From Bacteroidota bacterium (GTDB lineage: Bacteria; Bacteroidota; Bacteroidia; 2-12-FULL-35-15): a DNA stretch of 64,000 nt. The stretch is taken from the NCBI GenBank assembly GCA_947469885.1, contig CANIQT010000001.1, positions 1-64,000 on the forward strand. The letters are read 5' to 3'. The notes under the pieces were generated by a model that searched no databases, was not told the DNA's origin, and worked only from the letters and a program-made list of their open reading frames with translations. Below, piece after piece: positions 8,822-17,329 of the stretch. Numbering within the stretch: position 1 is the first letter of the stretch; every line of letters begins with the position of its first letter. Made by a program: the position numbers and the translations under genes.

Positions 8822-9232
8822 ATGGCAAAAACAAATCAGGCAACGACAGCAGTAAAAGCAGTTGCGAAAAAAAGAGTTGTAAAAGTAGATGCAGTGGGAG
8901 AAGCTCACATTAATGCTACATTTAATAATATTATTATTTCATTAACCAACACTTCTGGTCAGGTTATTTCCTGGTCAAGTGCTGGTAAAATGGGATTCCG
9001 TGGTTCGAAAAAAAACACACCTTATGCAGCACAGTTGGCAGCGCAAGATTGTGCTAAAGTGGCTCACGACTTGGGTTTAAGAAGAGTAAAAGTTTTTGTA
9101 AAAGGGCCAGGTGGTGGTCGTGAATCAGCAATCCGTACAATTGCAGGAGCGGGAATTGAAGTAAGTGAAATTATGGATATTACTCCGATACCTCATAACG
9201 GCTGTCGTCCTCCAAAAAGAAGAAGAGTATAG
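8822..9232 (+). CDS. rpsK: Ribosomal protein uS11
   Basis: Small-subunit platform protein of 136 residues. The conserved core ([33 protein letters not shown]) and the C-terminal [13 protein letters not shown] are intact. It follows rpsM by 4 bp. A CTTCGACAAGC-containing spacer of about 105 bp (element at about 9246-9270) separates it from rpsD. Confidence 0.98.
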   Translation: MAKTNQATTAVKAVAKKRVVKVDAVGEAHINATFNNIIISLTNTSGQVISWSSAGKMGFRGSKKNTPYAAQLAAQDCAKVAHDLGLRRVKVFVKGPGGGRESAIRTIAGAGIEVSEIMDITPIPHNGCRPPKRRRV

Positions 9233-9337
9233 GTTACGAATAACGCCCTTCGACAAGCTAAGGGGGTGACAAACGATTTTACGAAATAAGTTAGTTAAGA
9301 CAAAAGTCAAAAGAAATAAAATTCAAAAAACAACAAA

Positions 9338-9943
9338 ATGGCAAGATATATAGGCCCAAAATCAAGGATTGCAAGAAAATTTAAAGAACCAATTTTTGGT
9401 TACGATAAAGTATTAGAAAAAAAGAACTATCCTCCAGGAATGCATGGTTTGTCGAAAAAACGTGCTAAACAATCTGAGTATTCAGTTCAGTTGCAGGAAA
9501 AACAAAAAGCAAAATACACGTATGGTATTTTGGAACGTCAGTTTGAAAAAATTTATCACATGGCTCAGCGTGCACATGGTGTTACAGGTGAGGTATTGTT
9601 ACAACTAATCGAATCTCGTTTGGATAATGTAGTTTATCGTATGGGTATTGCTCCAACCCGCAGTGGCGCACGTCAGTTGGTTAGTCATCGTCACATTACA
9701 GTGAATGATAAAGTGGTAAATATACCTTCTTATATTTTGAAGGCAGGAGATGTGGTTGCAGTGCGTGAGCGTTCTAAAACAATGGAAGTAATAACTATAT
9801 CAGTTTCAAAAGCAGCAAACGTATACTCATGGATGGATTTTGATAAATCTGCTATGACAGGTAAGTTTATTGCAATTCCTGAAAGAGCGCAAATACCAGA
9901 AAACATTAAAGAACAACTTATTGTCGAGCTTTACTCTAAATAG
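9338..9943 (+). CDS. rpsD: Ribosomal protein uS4
   Basis: Primary 16S rRNA-binding protein of 201 residues. The N-terminal domain ([20 protein letters not shown]) lacks the zinc-binding cysteines, and the S4 RNA-binding fold ([20 protein letters not shown], then [18 protein letters not shown]) is complete. Position before rpoA is standard. Confidence 0.98.
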   Translation: MARYIGPKSRIARKFKEPIFGYDKVLEKKNYPPGMHGLSKKRAKQSEYSVQLQEKQKAKYTYGILERQFEKIYHMAQRAHGVTGEVLLQLIESRLDNVVYRMGIAPTRSGARQLVSHRHITVNDKVVNIPSYILKAGDVVAVRERSKTMEVITISVSKAANVYSWMDFDKSAMTGKFIAIPERAQIPENIKEQLIVELYSK

Positions 9944-10013
9944 TGATTAGCGAATAGCAATACGAAATAGAAGATTTAAGAATTAACAATTTAACAAATA
10001 AAATAAATAAAAC

Positions 10014-11009
10014 ATGGCAATTTTAGCTTTTCAAAAACCGGATAAAGTAATAATGGTTAACTCAAATGACACAGAGGGTCAGTTTGAATTTCGTCCATTG
10101 GAACCGGGATATGGTATCACTGTAGGTAATGCACTAAGGAGAATTTTGTTGTCATCATTAGAAGGACATGCAATAACAACAATGCGTATTGATGGTGTTA
10201 GCCATGAGTTTTCAACGATAAAAGGTGTTACTGAAGATGTAACAGAAATAATTTTAAATTTAAAACAAATTCGTTTTAAAAAACAGATTGATGGTGGTGT
10301 TGATTTTGAAAAAGTAACAGTTAATGTTACTGGAAAAAACCAATTAACAGCTGGTGATATTGGTAAATTTACAAACGGCTACCAAGTATTGAATTCAGAT
10401 TTGGTTATTTGCAACATGGAATCAAGTGTAAAATTAAAAATTGAATTAACAATTGATAAGGGTCGTGGTTATGTTCCTGCAGAGGAAAATAAGCCAAACA
10501 GTGCACATGCAGGTGTTATCCCAATTGATTCGATTTATACTCCAATTAAAAATGTTCAGTACAGTATTGAAAATTACCGTGTGGAGCAAAAAACGGATTA
10601 TGAAAAATTGATTATGAACATTGTTACAGATGGTTCTATTAATCCAAAGGAAGCCTTGAAAGAAGCAGCTAAGATTTTGATTCACCACTTTATGTTGTTC
10701 TCAGACGAGCGCATTACCTTGGATACAGAAGAAAAAATGGCAACTGAAGAATTTGATGAAACATCGTTGCACATGCGTCAGTTATTAAAAACAAAATTAA
10801 CCGATATGGATTTATCGGTTCGTGCATTAAACTGTTTGAAAGCTGCTGATGTGGAAACACTGGCTCAATTGGTATCTTACCACAAAAATGATTTGTTGAA
10901 ATTCCGCAACTTTGGTAAAAAATCATTAACTGAATTAGAAGATTTAGTTCAAAACAAAGGATTGAACTTTGGAATGAACTTAGCGAAATATAAATTAGAT
11001 AGAGAATAA
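10014..11009 (+). CDS. rpoA: RNA polymerase subunit alpha
   Basis: 331 residues, normal length. The N-terminal assembly domain ([33 protein letters not shown]) fills roughly residues 1-230. After a linker comes the C-terminal DNA- and activator-binding domain ([34 protein letters not shown]). rplQ follows 7 bp downstream. Confidence 0.98.
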   Translation: MAILAFQKPDKVIMVNSNDTEGQFEFRPLEPGYGITVGNALRRILLSSLEGHAITTMRIDGVSHEFSTIKGVTEDVTEIILNLKQIRFKKQIDGGVDFEKVTVNVTGKNQLTAGDIGKFTNGYQVLNSDLVICNMESSVKLKIELTIDKGRGYVPAEENKPNSAHAGVIPIDSIYTPIKNVQYSIENYRVEQKTDYEKLIMNIVTDGSINPKEALKEAAKILIHHFMLFSDERITLDTEEKMATEEFDETSLHMRQLLKTKLTDMDLSVRALNCLKAADVETLAQLVSYHKNDLLKFRNFGKKSLTELEDLVQNKGLNFGMNLAKYKLDRE

Positions 11010-11016
11010 TAATAAA

Positions 11017-11511
11017 ATGAGACACGGAGATAAATTAAATAACTTAGGCAGAAAAACTGCTCATCGCAAGGCGATGCTGGCTAATATGGCTAGTTCATTA
11101 ATCATGCATAAACGCATTACAACTACAGTTGCTAAAGCAAAGGCATTAAGAATATATGTAGAGCCTCTTTTGACAAAATCAAAAACAGATTCGACTCATT
11201 CGCGTAGAACAGTGTTTTCTTACTTACAAAACAAAGAAGCTGTGGATATGTTGTTCAAAGAAGTATCAACCAAAATAGCGGACCGTCCAGGTGGGTATAC
11301 CCGTATTTTGAAAACTGGTGCTCGTATGGGTGACAATGCTGACATGTGTTTTATCGAGTTGGTTGACTATAACGAAAACATGGTTGGTGGAAAAACACCT
11401 GCTAAAGCAAAAGCTTCGAGACGTGGTGGAAAAAAGAAATCAACAACTATTGATGCTACAACTGTTGAACCTATTGATGAAACAAAAGACGACAGTGCAA
11501 AAAGTGAATAA
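11017..11511 (+). CDS. rplQ: Ribosomal protein bL17
   Basis: 164 residues. The conserved ~120-residue core ([40 protein letters not shown]) is followed by a lysine/alanine- then acid-rich tail of about 40 residues, as often seen in Bacteroidota. It is the last gene of the operon and is followed by a strong terminator. Confidence 0.97.
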   Translation: MRHGDKLNNLGRKTAHRKAMLANMASSLIMHKRITTTVAKAKALRIYVEPLLTKSKTDSTHSRRTVFSYLQNKEAVDMLFKEVSTKIADRPGGYTRILKTGARMGDNADMCFIELVDYNENMVGGKTPAKAKASRRGGKKKSTTIDATTVEPIDETKDDSAKSE

Positions 11512-11538
11512 ATTGTTGAACTAAAATTAGCGTTCTTT

Positions 11539-11572
11539 AAAAAGGATAAAGTATTTTTGCTTTATCCTTTTT
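11539..11572 (+). terminator. Terminator of the ribosomal operon
   Basis: A perfect 13-bp stem (AAAAAGGATAAAG at 11539-11551 with its complement at 11560-11572) with an 8-base loop runs into a T tract. It ends the rpsH-rplQ transcription unit and separates it from carA. Confidence 0.9.
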
Positions 11573-11647
11573 TTATGGAGTGACTTTACTATTAACTTAC
11601 TACCTCTGTTATTGTTCCAAATCCTGGCGGGGGTAAAAAAGAAAAAT

Positions 11648-12766
11648 ATGAAATATATAACAAAATCGCCTGCGATATTACTACTTGAAGATGGCAAAGT
11701 TTTTCACGGAAAAGCTGCAGGAACTATTGGCACAGCTACCGGTGAAATATGCTTTAATACCGGCATGACTGGCTACCAAGAAATTTTTACTGATCCTTCG
11801 TATTACGGACAAATAATAGTTACTACCAATGTACATATCGGAAATTATGGTGTAAACCAAGATGAAGTAGAATCGGATTCTATAAAAATTGCAGGACTAA
11901 TTTGTAAACAGTTTGAAGAATTTCATTCGCGAAAAAGAAGTGAAGGCTCGTTGAAAGATTATTTTATTGACAATTGCATTGTTGCTATTTCGGATGTTGA
12001 TACTCGTGCTATTGTTCGTTATATCAGAGATAAAGGTGCGATGAATTGTATCATCTCTTCCGAAACATTGGATATAGAAGTATTGAAAAAGAAACTTGCA
12101 AAAGTGCCATCTATGGCTGGTTTGGAGCTTTCGTCAAAAGTAAGTACAAAAGAATCTTATTTTGTGGGAGATAAAAATTCTGAACATAAGGTTGCAGTTC
12201 TTGATTTGGGTGTGAAGAAAAATATACTTCGCTCGCTTTTAGAGCGCGGCTGTTACTTACAAGTGTTTCCACAAAAAACTAGTTTGGAAGAAATGATGAA
12301 GTGGGAGCCTGATGGTTTTATGATTAGTAACGGACCAGGAGACCCCAGTGTTATGAAGGAAGAGGCTGCCACCATTAAAAAAATTATTAATTCAGGAGTT
12401 CCTACTTTTGGTATTTGCCTGGGACATCAACTTATTGCTGAAGCATCAGGCATTTCTACTTTTAAGATGCACAAAGGACACAGAGGAATTAACCATCCTG
12501 TAAAAAATTTGATAACCGGCAAAAGTGAAATCACATCTCAAAACCACGGCTTTGGAGTTAAAGCAGAAGATGTAGCAAAAATAAAAAATATGGAAGTGAC
12601 TCATATTAATCTGAATGATAATACCATAGAGGGTTTGCGTTATAACGACAGAAATGTTTTCTCTGTTCAATACCATCCGGAAGCTTGCCCTGGTCCTTAT
12701 GATGCTAGGTATTTATTTGATGATTTTATTGGGATGATGACCAATGTGAAATCATTCGTACATTAA
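11648..12766 (+). CDS. carA: Carbamoyl-phosphate synthase small subunit
   Basis: Glutamine amidotransferase subunit that supplies ammonia for carbamoyl phosphate (arginine and pyrimidine synthesis); 372 residues from the ATG at 11648 (MKYITKSPAILLLEDGKVF). The N-terminal CPSase_sm domain (GEICFNTGMTGYQEIFTDPS) precedes a class I amidotransferase domain with the nucleophile C257 in FGICLGHQL and H343/E345 in QYHPEA. The frame is open 12 codons upstream, but those residues are not family-like. No carB lies beside it. rplQ-carA neighbourhoods are known in Bacteroidota. Confidence 0.96.
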   Translation: MKYITKSPAILLLEDGKVFHGKAAGTIGTATGEICFNTGMTGYQEIFTDPSYYGQIIVTTNVHIGNYGVNQDEVESDSIKIAGLICKQFEEFHSRKRSEGSLKDYFIDNCIVAISDVDTRAIVRYIRDKGAMNCIISSETLDIEVLKKKLAKVPSMAGLELSSKVSTKESYFVGDKNSEHKVAVLDLGVKKNILRSLLERGCYLQVFPQKTSLEEMMKWEPDGFMISNGPGDPSVMKEEAATIKKIINSGVPTFGICLGHQLIAEASGISTFKMHKGHRGINHPVKNLITGKSEITSQNHGFGVKAEDVAKIKNMEVTHINLNDNTIEGLRYNDRNVFSVQYHPEACPGPYDARYLFDDFIGMMTNVKSFVH

Positions 12767-12776
12767 TTTCAAAAAC

Positions 12777-12808
12777 AAAAAACTCCCTTCGTTAAAAGGG
12801 AGTTTTTT
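12777..12808 (+). terminator. Terminator between carA and tRNA-His (usable both ways)
   Basis: A 13-bp stem (AAAACTCCCTT core) with a 6-base loop, flanked by A and T tracts on both sides, so it can stop carA on the plus strand and the tRNA transcript on the minus strand. Confidence 0.88.
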
Positions 12809-12817
12809 ATTCTTTAG

Positions 12818-12893
12818 GGTGGCTGATGGGACTCGAACCCACGACACTCGGTACCACAAACCGATGCTCTAACCAAACTGAACTACAGCCACC
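12818..12893 (-). tRNA. tRNA-His (anticodon GTG)
   Basis: A full cloverleaf on the minus strand: acceptor GTGGCTG/CAGCCAC, D-arm, anticodon stem TCGGT/ACCGA around the loop TTGTGGT (anticodon GTG), and T-arm with GTTCGAGTC. An encoded extra 5' G pairs with discriminator C73, the identity mark of tRNA-His. The CCA end is not encoded. A -7 box TATCTTTG lies just upstream at 12911-12918. Confidence 0.96.
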
Positions 12894-12946
12894 GTATTTT
12901 TTTGAGGGTGCAAAGATATGTTTTTTTATAAAACGTGGAAGAAATT

Positions 12947-13048
12947 AATTAGCTAATTGGTTAGTTTGCTGATTAGCTTATTGACGATGCGACTTACCAA
13001 ATTACGGAACAATTAGCTAATAAGCACATCAGCTAATCAGCTAATTAA
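12947..13048. repeat. Degenerate TTAGCTAAT / AGCTGATTAGC repeat block
   Basis: The gap between tRNA-His and copA is filled with diverged copies of TTAGCTAAT and TTAGCTGAT in both orientations (for example 12949-12965 and 13013-13048). It ends directly on the -7 box of copA. It belongs to the family of intergenic words described in the findings. Confidence 0.6.
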
Positions 13049-13049
13049 T

Positions 13050-13057
13050 TAACTTTG
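13050..13057 (+). promoter_or_regulatory. -7 box of the copA operon
   Basis: TAACTTTG is a full match to the Bacteroidota -7 element. It lies 10 bases before the copA ATG, so the leader would be only a few bases. No TTG is present at the -33 distance. Confidence 0.55.
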
Positions 13058-13067
13058 CCCCCGTAAA

Positions 13068-15221
13068 ATGGATACCACCACCAATACTATTCTTCATGTG
13101 GAAGGCATGGATTGCGCATCGTGCGCCATGGGCATCACCAAAAATCTTCAAAAAAACGGCATGGAAAACGTGTACGTTGACTTTACCACCGGTGAAGCTG
13201 TTTTTTTATTAAAAGATAAAACCAAACTTCAGAAAGCCATTGACGGAATCAACAGCATTGGCTACAAAGTGGTGAATAGTAACTACCGCGAACAACAGGA
13301 AGGCAAACTAACTCCCATCGAAAAACGATTTTATTTTACACTCCCGTTTACCATTGTTTTGTTTTTTAGTCACATGCTGTTGCCCCACAATTTTATTTTA
13401 AATCAATCATACATTCAATTAATTATTTGTTTGCCTGTATTTATTATTGGTATCATGCAGTTTGGCAAAGGTGCATGGGGAAGCCTCAAATCAGGTGTTC
13501 CCAATATGGATGTACTTATTTTTATTGGCTCCACATCTGCATTTATTTATAGTATAATAGGCATGTGGATATACAAAAACGACCTACACATGGCTCATAA
13601 TTACATGTTTTTTGAGACCACTGCCACTATCATTACGTTAGTTTTATTAGGCAATGTTTTCGAAGCACGTTCGGTAAAGCAAACCACCACTGCCATCCGC
13701 GAGTTGAGTGCGATGCAAGTTACCAGAGCAAAAATAGTTTCTTTGCAAATGGGCAAAGAAGTTATTTCCGAAATTGATTATAAAGACATTCTTGCTGGCG
13801 CAATACTTCAGGTAAACACCGGAGATAAAATAGCAGTGGATGGAGAAATTATTTCTGGTTATGCCACTATAGATGAATCAATGATTACAGGAGAAAGTAT
13901 TCCTGTTGAAAAAACAAACGGACACAAAATAATAGGCGGAACCATTGTAGTAAATGGCAATTTGCGCATGCGTACCGAAAGTGTGGGCAACGAAACAGTG
14001 CTTGCTAAAATTATTGAACTTGTTAAAAAGGCACAACAAAACAAACCTAATATTCAGAAGTTGGGAGATAAAATATCAGCCATATTTGTGCCCACCGTAT
14101 TAGCAATTTCCATCGTCACTTTTTTTGTCAATTACTTTTTTGTTCATTTCGAATCAGGATTTATTTTCCGCGAATCGATGATGCGGGCAATTGCTGTGAT
14201 GGTAATATCCTGTCCATGTGCAATGGGCTTAGCCACTCCAACAGCAGTAATGGTAGGCATTGGGCGGGCAGCTCGAAAAGGAATATTAATAAAAGGTGGA
14301 AGTACGTTGGAAGAATTTGCAAAAATTAAAAACATAGTTTTTGATAAAACAGGAACACTTACCACAGGAAATTTCAAAATAAAAAACATTACCACTTATA
14401 ATAATGCAACTGAAACGGAAGTCAAAGAATTAGTGTTTCAGCTTGAGCAGCATTCTTCACATCCCATAGCAAAATCAATAGTTATAGAGTTAAAGGGAAC
14501 AAACACAAACAAAATATTCACTAATATAAAGGAAGAAAAAGGTTTAGGCGTTTCGTGCAACGATGATGCGAATAACGAATATAAAATAGGCTCTTACAAA
14601 ATAGCAACCCACCTTACTTTAAGCGATATGCACTCGGTGTATGTAATTAAAAATAACGTGTTAATTGCAACCATTGATATGGAAGACGAAATAAAAACCA
14701 ATGCAAAACAACTCATCTCTAATCTTCATTATAGCGGTATCACTACCTTTATGCTTAGTGGGGATAATAAAATTAAATGCGAATCGATGGCTCAACAACT
14801 TTCTATTGATAAAGTGTACAGCGAACAACTGCCTTCACAAAAACTTGAACTTATTGATAAATTAGTGAAAGAAAATCCAACCGCTATGGTGGGCGATGGT
14901 GTAAACGATGCACCTGCGCTGGCCAAAGCTACAGTTGGTATTTCTTTGAGCAATGCCACTCAGGTTGCCATTCAGTCGGCACAGATTATTTTGTTAAAAA
15001 GCAATGATATGAATATTCTTACACATGCTCATCTTATAAGTAAACACACACTAATAACAATCAAACAAAATTTGTTCTGGGCATTTATTTACAACATTGT
15101 TGCCATACCGATTGCCGCAATGGGTTTTCTTAGTCCTGCAATGGGCGCATTAGCCATGGCGCTTTCTGATGTCATTGTAATCGGAAATTCTATTCGGTTA
15201 AAAACAAAAAAACTAAGTTAA
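13068..15221 (+). CDS. copA: Copper-exporting P-type ATPase
   Basis: P1B-type ATPase of 717 residues that pumps copper (probably Cu+) out of the cytoplasm. One N-terminal heavy-metal domain carries GMDCASC (residues 13-19). The actuator TGES is at 274-277, the membrane CPC metal site at 382-384, the phosphorylated aspartate in DKTGT at 426-430, and the hinge GDGVNDAP at 609-616. All catalytic motifs are intact. The metal domain and CPC fit Cu+ or Ag+. A glycosyltransferase starts 6 bp downstream, an unexpected operon partner. Confidence 0.95.
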   Translation: MDTTTNTILHVEGMDCASCAMGITKNLQKNGMENVYVDFTTGEAVFLLKDKTKLQKAIDGINSIGYKVVNSNYREQQEGKLTPIEKRFYFTLPFTIVLFFSHMLLPHNFILNQSYIQLIICLPVFIIGIMQFGKGAWGSLKSGVPNMDVLIFIGSTSAFIYSIIGMWIYKNDLHMAHNYMFFETTATIITLVLLGNVFEARSVKQTTTAIRELSAMQVTRAKIVSLQMGKEVISEIDYKDILAGAILQVNTGDKIAVDGEIISGYATIDESMITGESIPVEKTNGHKIIGGTIVVNGNLRMRTESVGNETVLAKIIELVKKAQQNKPNIQKLGDKISAIFVPTVLAISIVTFFVNYFFVHFESGFIFRESMMRAIAVMVISCPCAMGLATPTAVMVGIGRAARKGILIKGGSTLEEFAKIKNIVFDKTGTLTTGNFKIKNITTYNNATETEVKELVFQLEQHSSHPIAKSIVIELKGTNTNKIFTNIKEEKGLGVSCNDDANNEYKIGSYKIATHLTLSDMHSVYVIKNNVLIATIDMEDEIKTNAKQLISNLHYSGITTFMLSGDNKIKCESMAQQLSIDKVYSEQLPSQKLELIDKLVKENPTAMVGDGVNDAPALAKATVGISLSNATQVAIQSAQIILLKSNDMNILTHAHLISKHTLITIKQNLFWAFIYNIVAIPIAAMGFLSPAMGALAMALSDVIVIGNSIRLKTKKLS

Positions 15222-15227
15222 CCGATA

Positions 15228-16409
15228 GTGAGCGAAAAAAAATTAAACATCCTTTTTCTTTCCAGCTGGTATCCTAACAGGGTGTTGCCCACACTTGGAA
15301 ATTTTGTCCAAAAACATGCCGAAGCAGTTGCTTTGCAATCCAATGTAGCAGCACTTTATGTTTGCTCGGATGCAAATTGCAAACAAAAATATGAAGTTGT
15401 TCACTCGGTAATAAAAAACATTTTTACTGTAAATGTATATTACAAAAAGGTAGAACATTCTATTCCACTCCTTTCGCAAATTCAAAAACTCAATCGCTAC
15501 ATTCGGGCTCACTTAATGGGTTTAAAAGAGATTGACAAAAATTTCGGAGCAATAGATTTAGTTCATCACAATATTCTTTATCCTGCCGGAGCCATCGCTT
15601 TGTATCTGAAAAGAAAAAAAAATATCCCTTACATCATTACAGAAAACTGGACAGGGTATTTACCATCCAAAAAAATGAAATTTGGTTTTTTACAAACAAG
15701 ACTTTCAAAAAAAATTGCTCGTCATGCAAGTTATATCACTCCAGTTTCTCGCGATTTAAAAGAAGCAATGATTAATTTAGGTTTTAATTCCAATTATGAA
15801 ATTGTTTATAATGTAGTAGATACAAAATTATTTTATCCTCAACTAAATAAATCATCAAACCGAAAAATAAAGCTATTGCATATTTCCACCTTGGATGATG
15901 CACATAAAAACATTTCAGGAATGCTTCGTATAGTTGAAGAATTATCGAAGCAAAGAACTGATTTCGAAATGTGGTTTGTAGGAGATGGAGATACTTCTCC
16001 TCATATCAAAACTGCAATTGAATTGGGGATATTAAATTTGTTTGCCTTTTTTGATGGTGCTAAATCGACAAGTGAAGTTGCGGAAATAATGCGTAATGCA
16101 GATTGTTTTGTAATGTTCAGTAATTACGAAAACTTGCCTTGTGTAATTATTGAAGCACTTGCAAGTGGTCTGCCCATAGTATCTTCCACTGCAGGTGGAA
16201 TACCTGAACACATTACTGATAATCTTGGATATTTGGTTCAGCCTTTGGATGAAAACGGTTTATTAAAATCATTAAACAAGGCAATAGATAATATTAAGTC
16301 AGGAAAATACAATACAAATGAATTGTCAGATTATTCAAAAAATAATTTTAGTTACGAAAAAGTAAGTGAAAAATTTCATGAACTTTATCATCGAATTTTA
16401 AAAGATTAA
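15228..16409 (+). CDS. Glycosyltransferase family 4 (GT-B)
   Basis: 393 residues with a GTG start 6 bp after copA. The N-terminal GT-B half begins LNILFLSSWYPNRVLPTLGN, which is typical of family 4 enzymes with a G-N-F acceptor loop. The C-terminal half holds the nucleotide-sugar motif E-x7-E (NYENLPCVIIEALASGLP, IVSSTAGGIPE). The sugar donor and acceptor cannot be read from the sequence. The next gene, a methyltransferase, starts 4 bp later, which suggests a shared role in glycan or cell-surface modification. Confidence 0.92.
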   Translation: MSEKKLNILFLSSWYPNRVLPTLGNFVQKHAEAVALQSNVAALYVCSDANCKQKYEVVHSVIKNIFTVNVYYKKVEHSIPLLSQIQKLNRYIRAHLMGLKEIDKNFGAIDLVHHNILYPAGAIALYLKRKKNIPYIITENWTGYLPSKKMKFGFLQTRLSKKIARHASYITPVSRDLKEAMINLGFNSNYEIVYNVVDTKLFYPQLNKSSNRKIKLLHISTLDDAHKNISGMLRIVEELSKQRTDFEMWFVGDGDTSPHIKTAIELGILNLFAFFDGAKSTSEVAEIMRNADCFVMFSNYENLPCVIIEALASGLPIVSSTAGGIPEHITDNLGYLVQPLDENGLLKSLNKAIDNIKSGKYNTNELSDYSKNNFSYEKVSEKFHELYHRILKD

Positions 16410-16413
16410 ACTA

Positions 16414-17220
16414 ATGAGAAAAATATCTAAATTATTTAAAGCGATTTCATTAATTATAAAACAACCTGCGCTGCTAAACAAAGTGTTAGATGATGACAAC
16501 GTGAATAAACAACAAGTGATAGGACTATATAATTTGCCTGATGGACTAAAAACAATTGATATTCTTGATTTGATTCCTGCTTTTAACGAAACAGTGGAAC
16601 CTTATTGTGCCCTTGATGGTGGCTCTACTCCAATAGATTTGGCATTATTAAAAGCATTAGCAAAAAATAAAAAAGATTGTAATTATTTTGAAATAGGAAC
16701 ATGGCGTGGCGAAAGTGTTGCTAATGTGGCAAGTGTTGCTAAACAATGTGTAACACTAAATTTGCCTGACAAAACTATGTTGGAAATGGGACTAAATGCT
16801 AAATATGTTGGGTTGCATCGTTTCTTTTCAAAGGATTTAAAAAATGTAATCCACCTTCAGTCAAATTCTCAAACCTTTGATTTCAGTTCTCACCATAAGC
16901 AATTCGATTTGGTATTTATTGATGGCGACCATCATTACGAAAGTGTAAAAAAAGACACTCAAAATGCTTTCAAACTTTTGAAAGATGACAATTCAACTAT
17001 TGTATGGCACGACTATGGAAATACTCCCAATGACATTCGCTGGGATGTTTTTAGAGGAATTATGGATGGCACACCGTTCGAAAAAAGAAACTATTTGTAC
17101 AGAGTATCCAATACTTTATGTGCCATTTATACTTCTCAAACACAAAAATGTGAATTGATGAAGCCCTTTTCACCTCCATCAAAAAGTTTTTGCATTTCTG
17201 TGAAAACCAATAAAATATAA
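16414..17220 (+). CDS. Class I SAM-dependent methyltransferase
   Basis: 268 residues. Motif I for S-adenosylmethionine binding is NYFEIGTWRGES, and the acidic motif with a metal-like HDYGN follows FDLVFIDGDHHYESVKKD. This pattern belongs to the Methyltransf_24 group, often found in polysaccharide or glycan loci. It lies 4 bp after the glycosyltransferase and probably acts on the same product. Confidence 0.9.
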   Translation: MRKISKLFKAISLIIKQPALLNKVLDDDNVNKQQVIGLYNLPDGLKTIDILDLIPAFNETVEPYCALDGGSTPIDLALLKALAKNKKDCNYFEIGTWRGESVANVASVAKQCVTLNLPDKTMLEMGLNAKYVGLHRFFSKDLKNVIHLQSNSQTFDFSSHHKQFDLVFIDGDHHYESVKKDTQNAFKLLKDDNSTIVWHDYGNTPNDIRWDVFRGIMDGTPFEKRNYLYRVSNTLCAIYTSQTQKCELMKPFSPPSKSFCISVKTNKI

Positions 17221-17256
17221 GCCACTATGGCGTTTTAATAATTCTACTCAATTTTT

Positions 17257-17287
17257 TTGGTTTGCATGTTTCATTTATTTACATTTG
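17257..17287 (+). promoter_or_regulatory. Promoter of the T9SS BNR-type protein
   Basis: TTG (17257-17259), a 20-base spacer and TACATTTG (17280-17287) match the Bacteroidota consensus. Transcription should start near 17294, about 36 bases before the ATG. Confidence 0.78.
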
Positions 17288-17329
17288 TGCTTCAAAAAAA
17301 AATACAACTAACTAAAATTAAATAATGCT

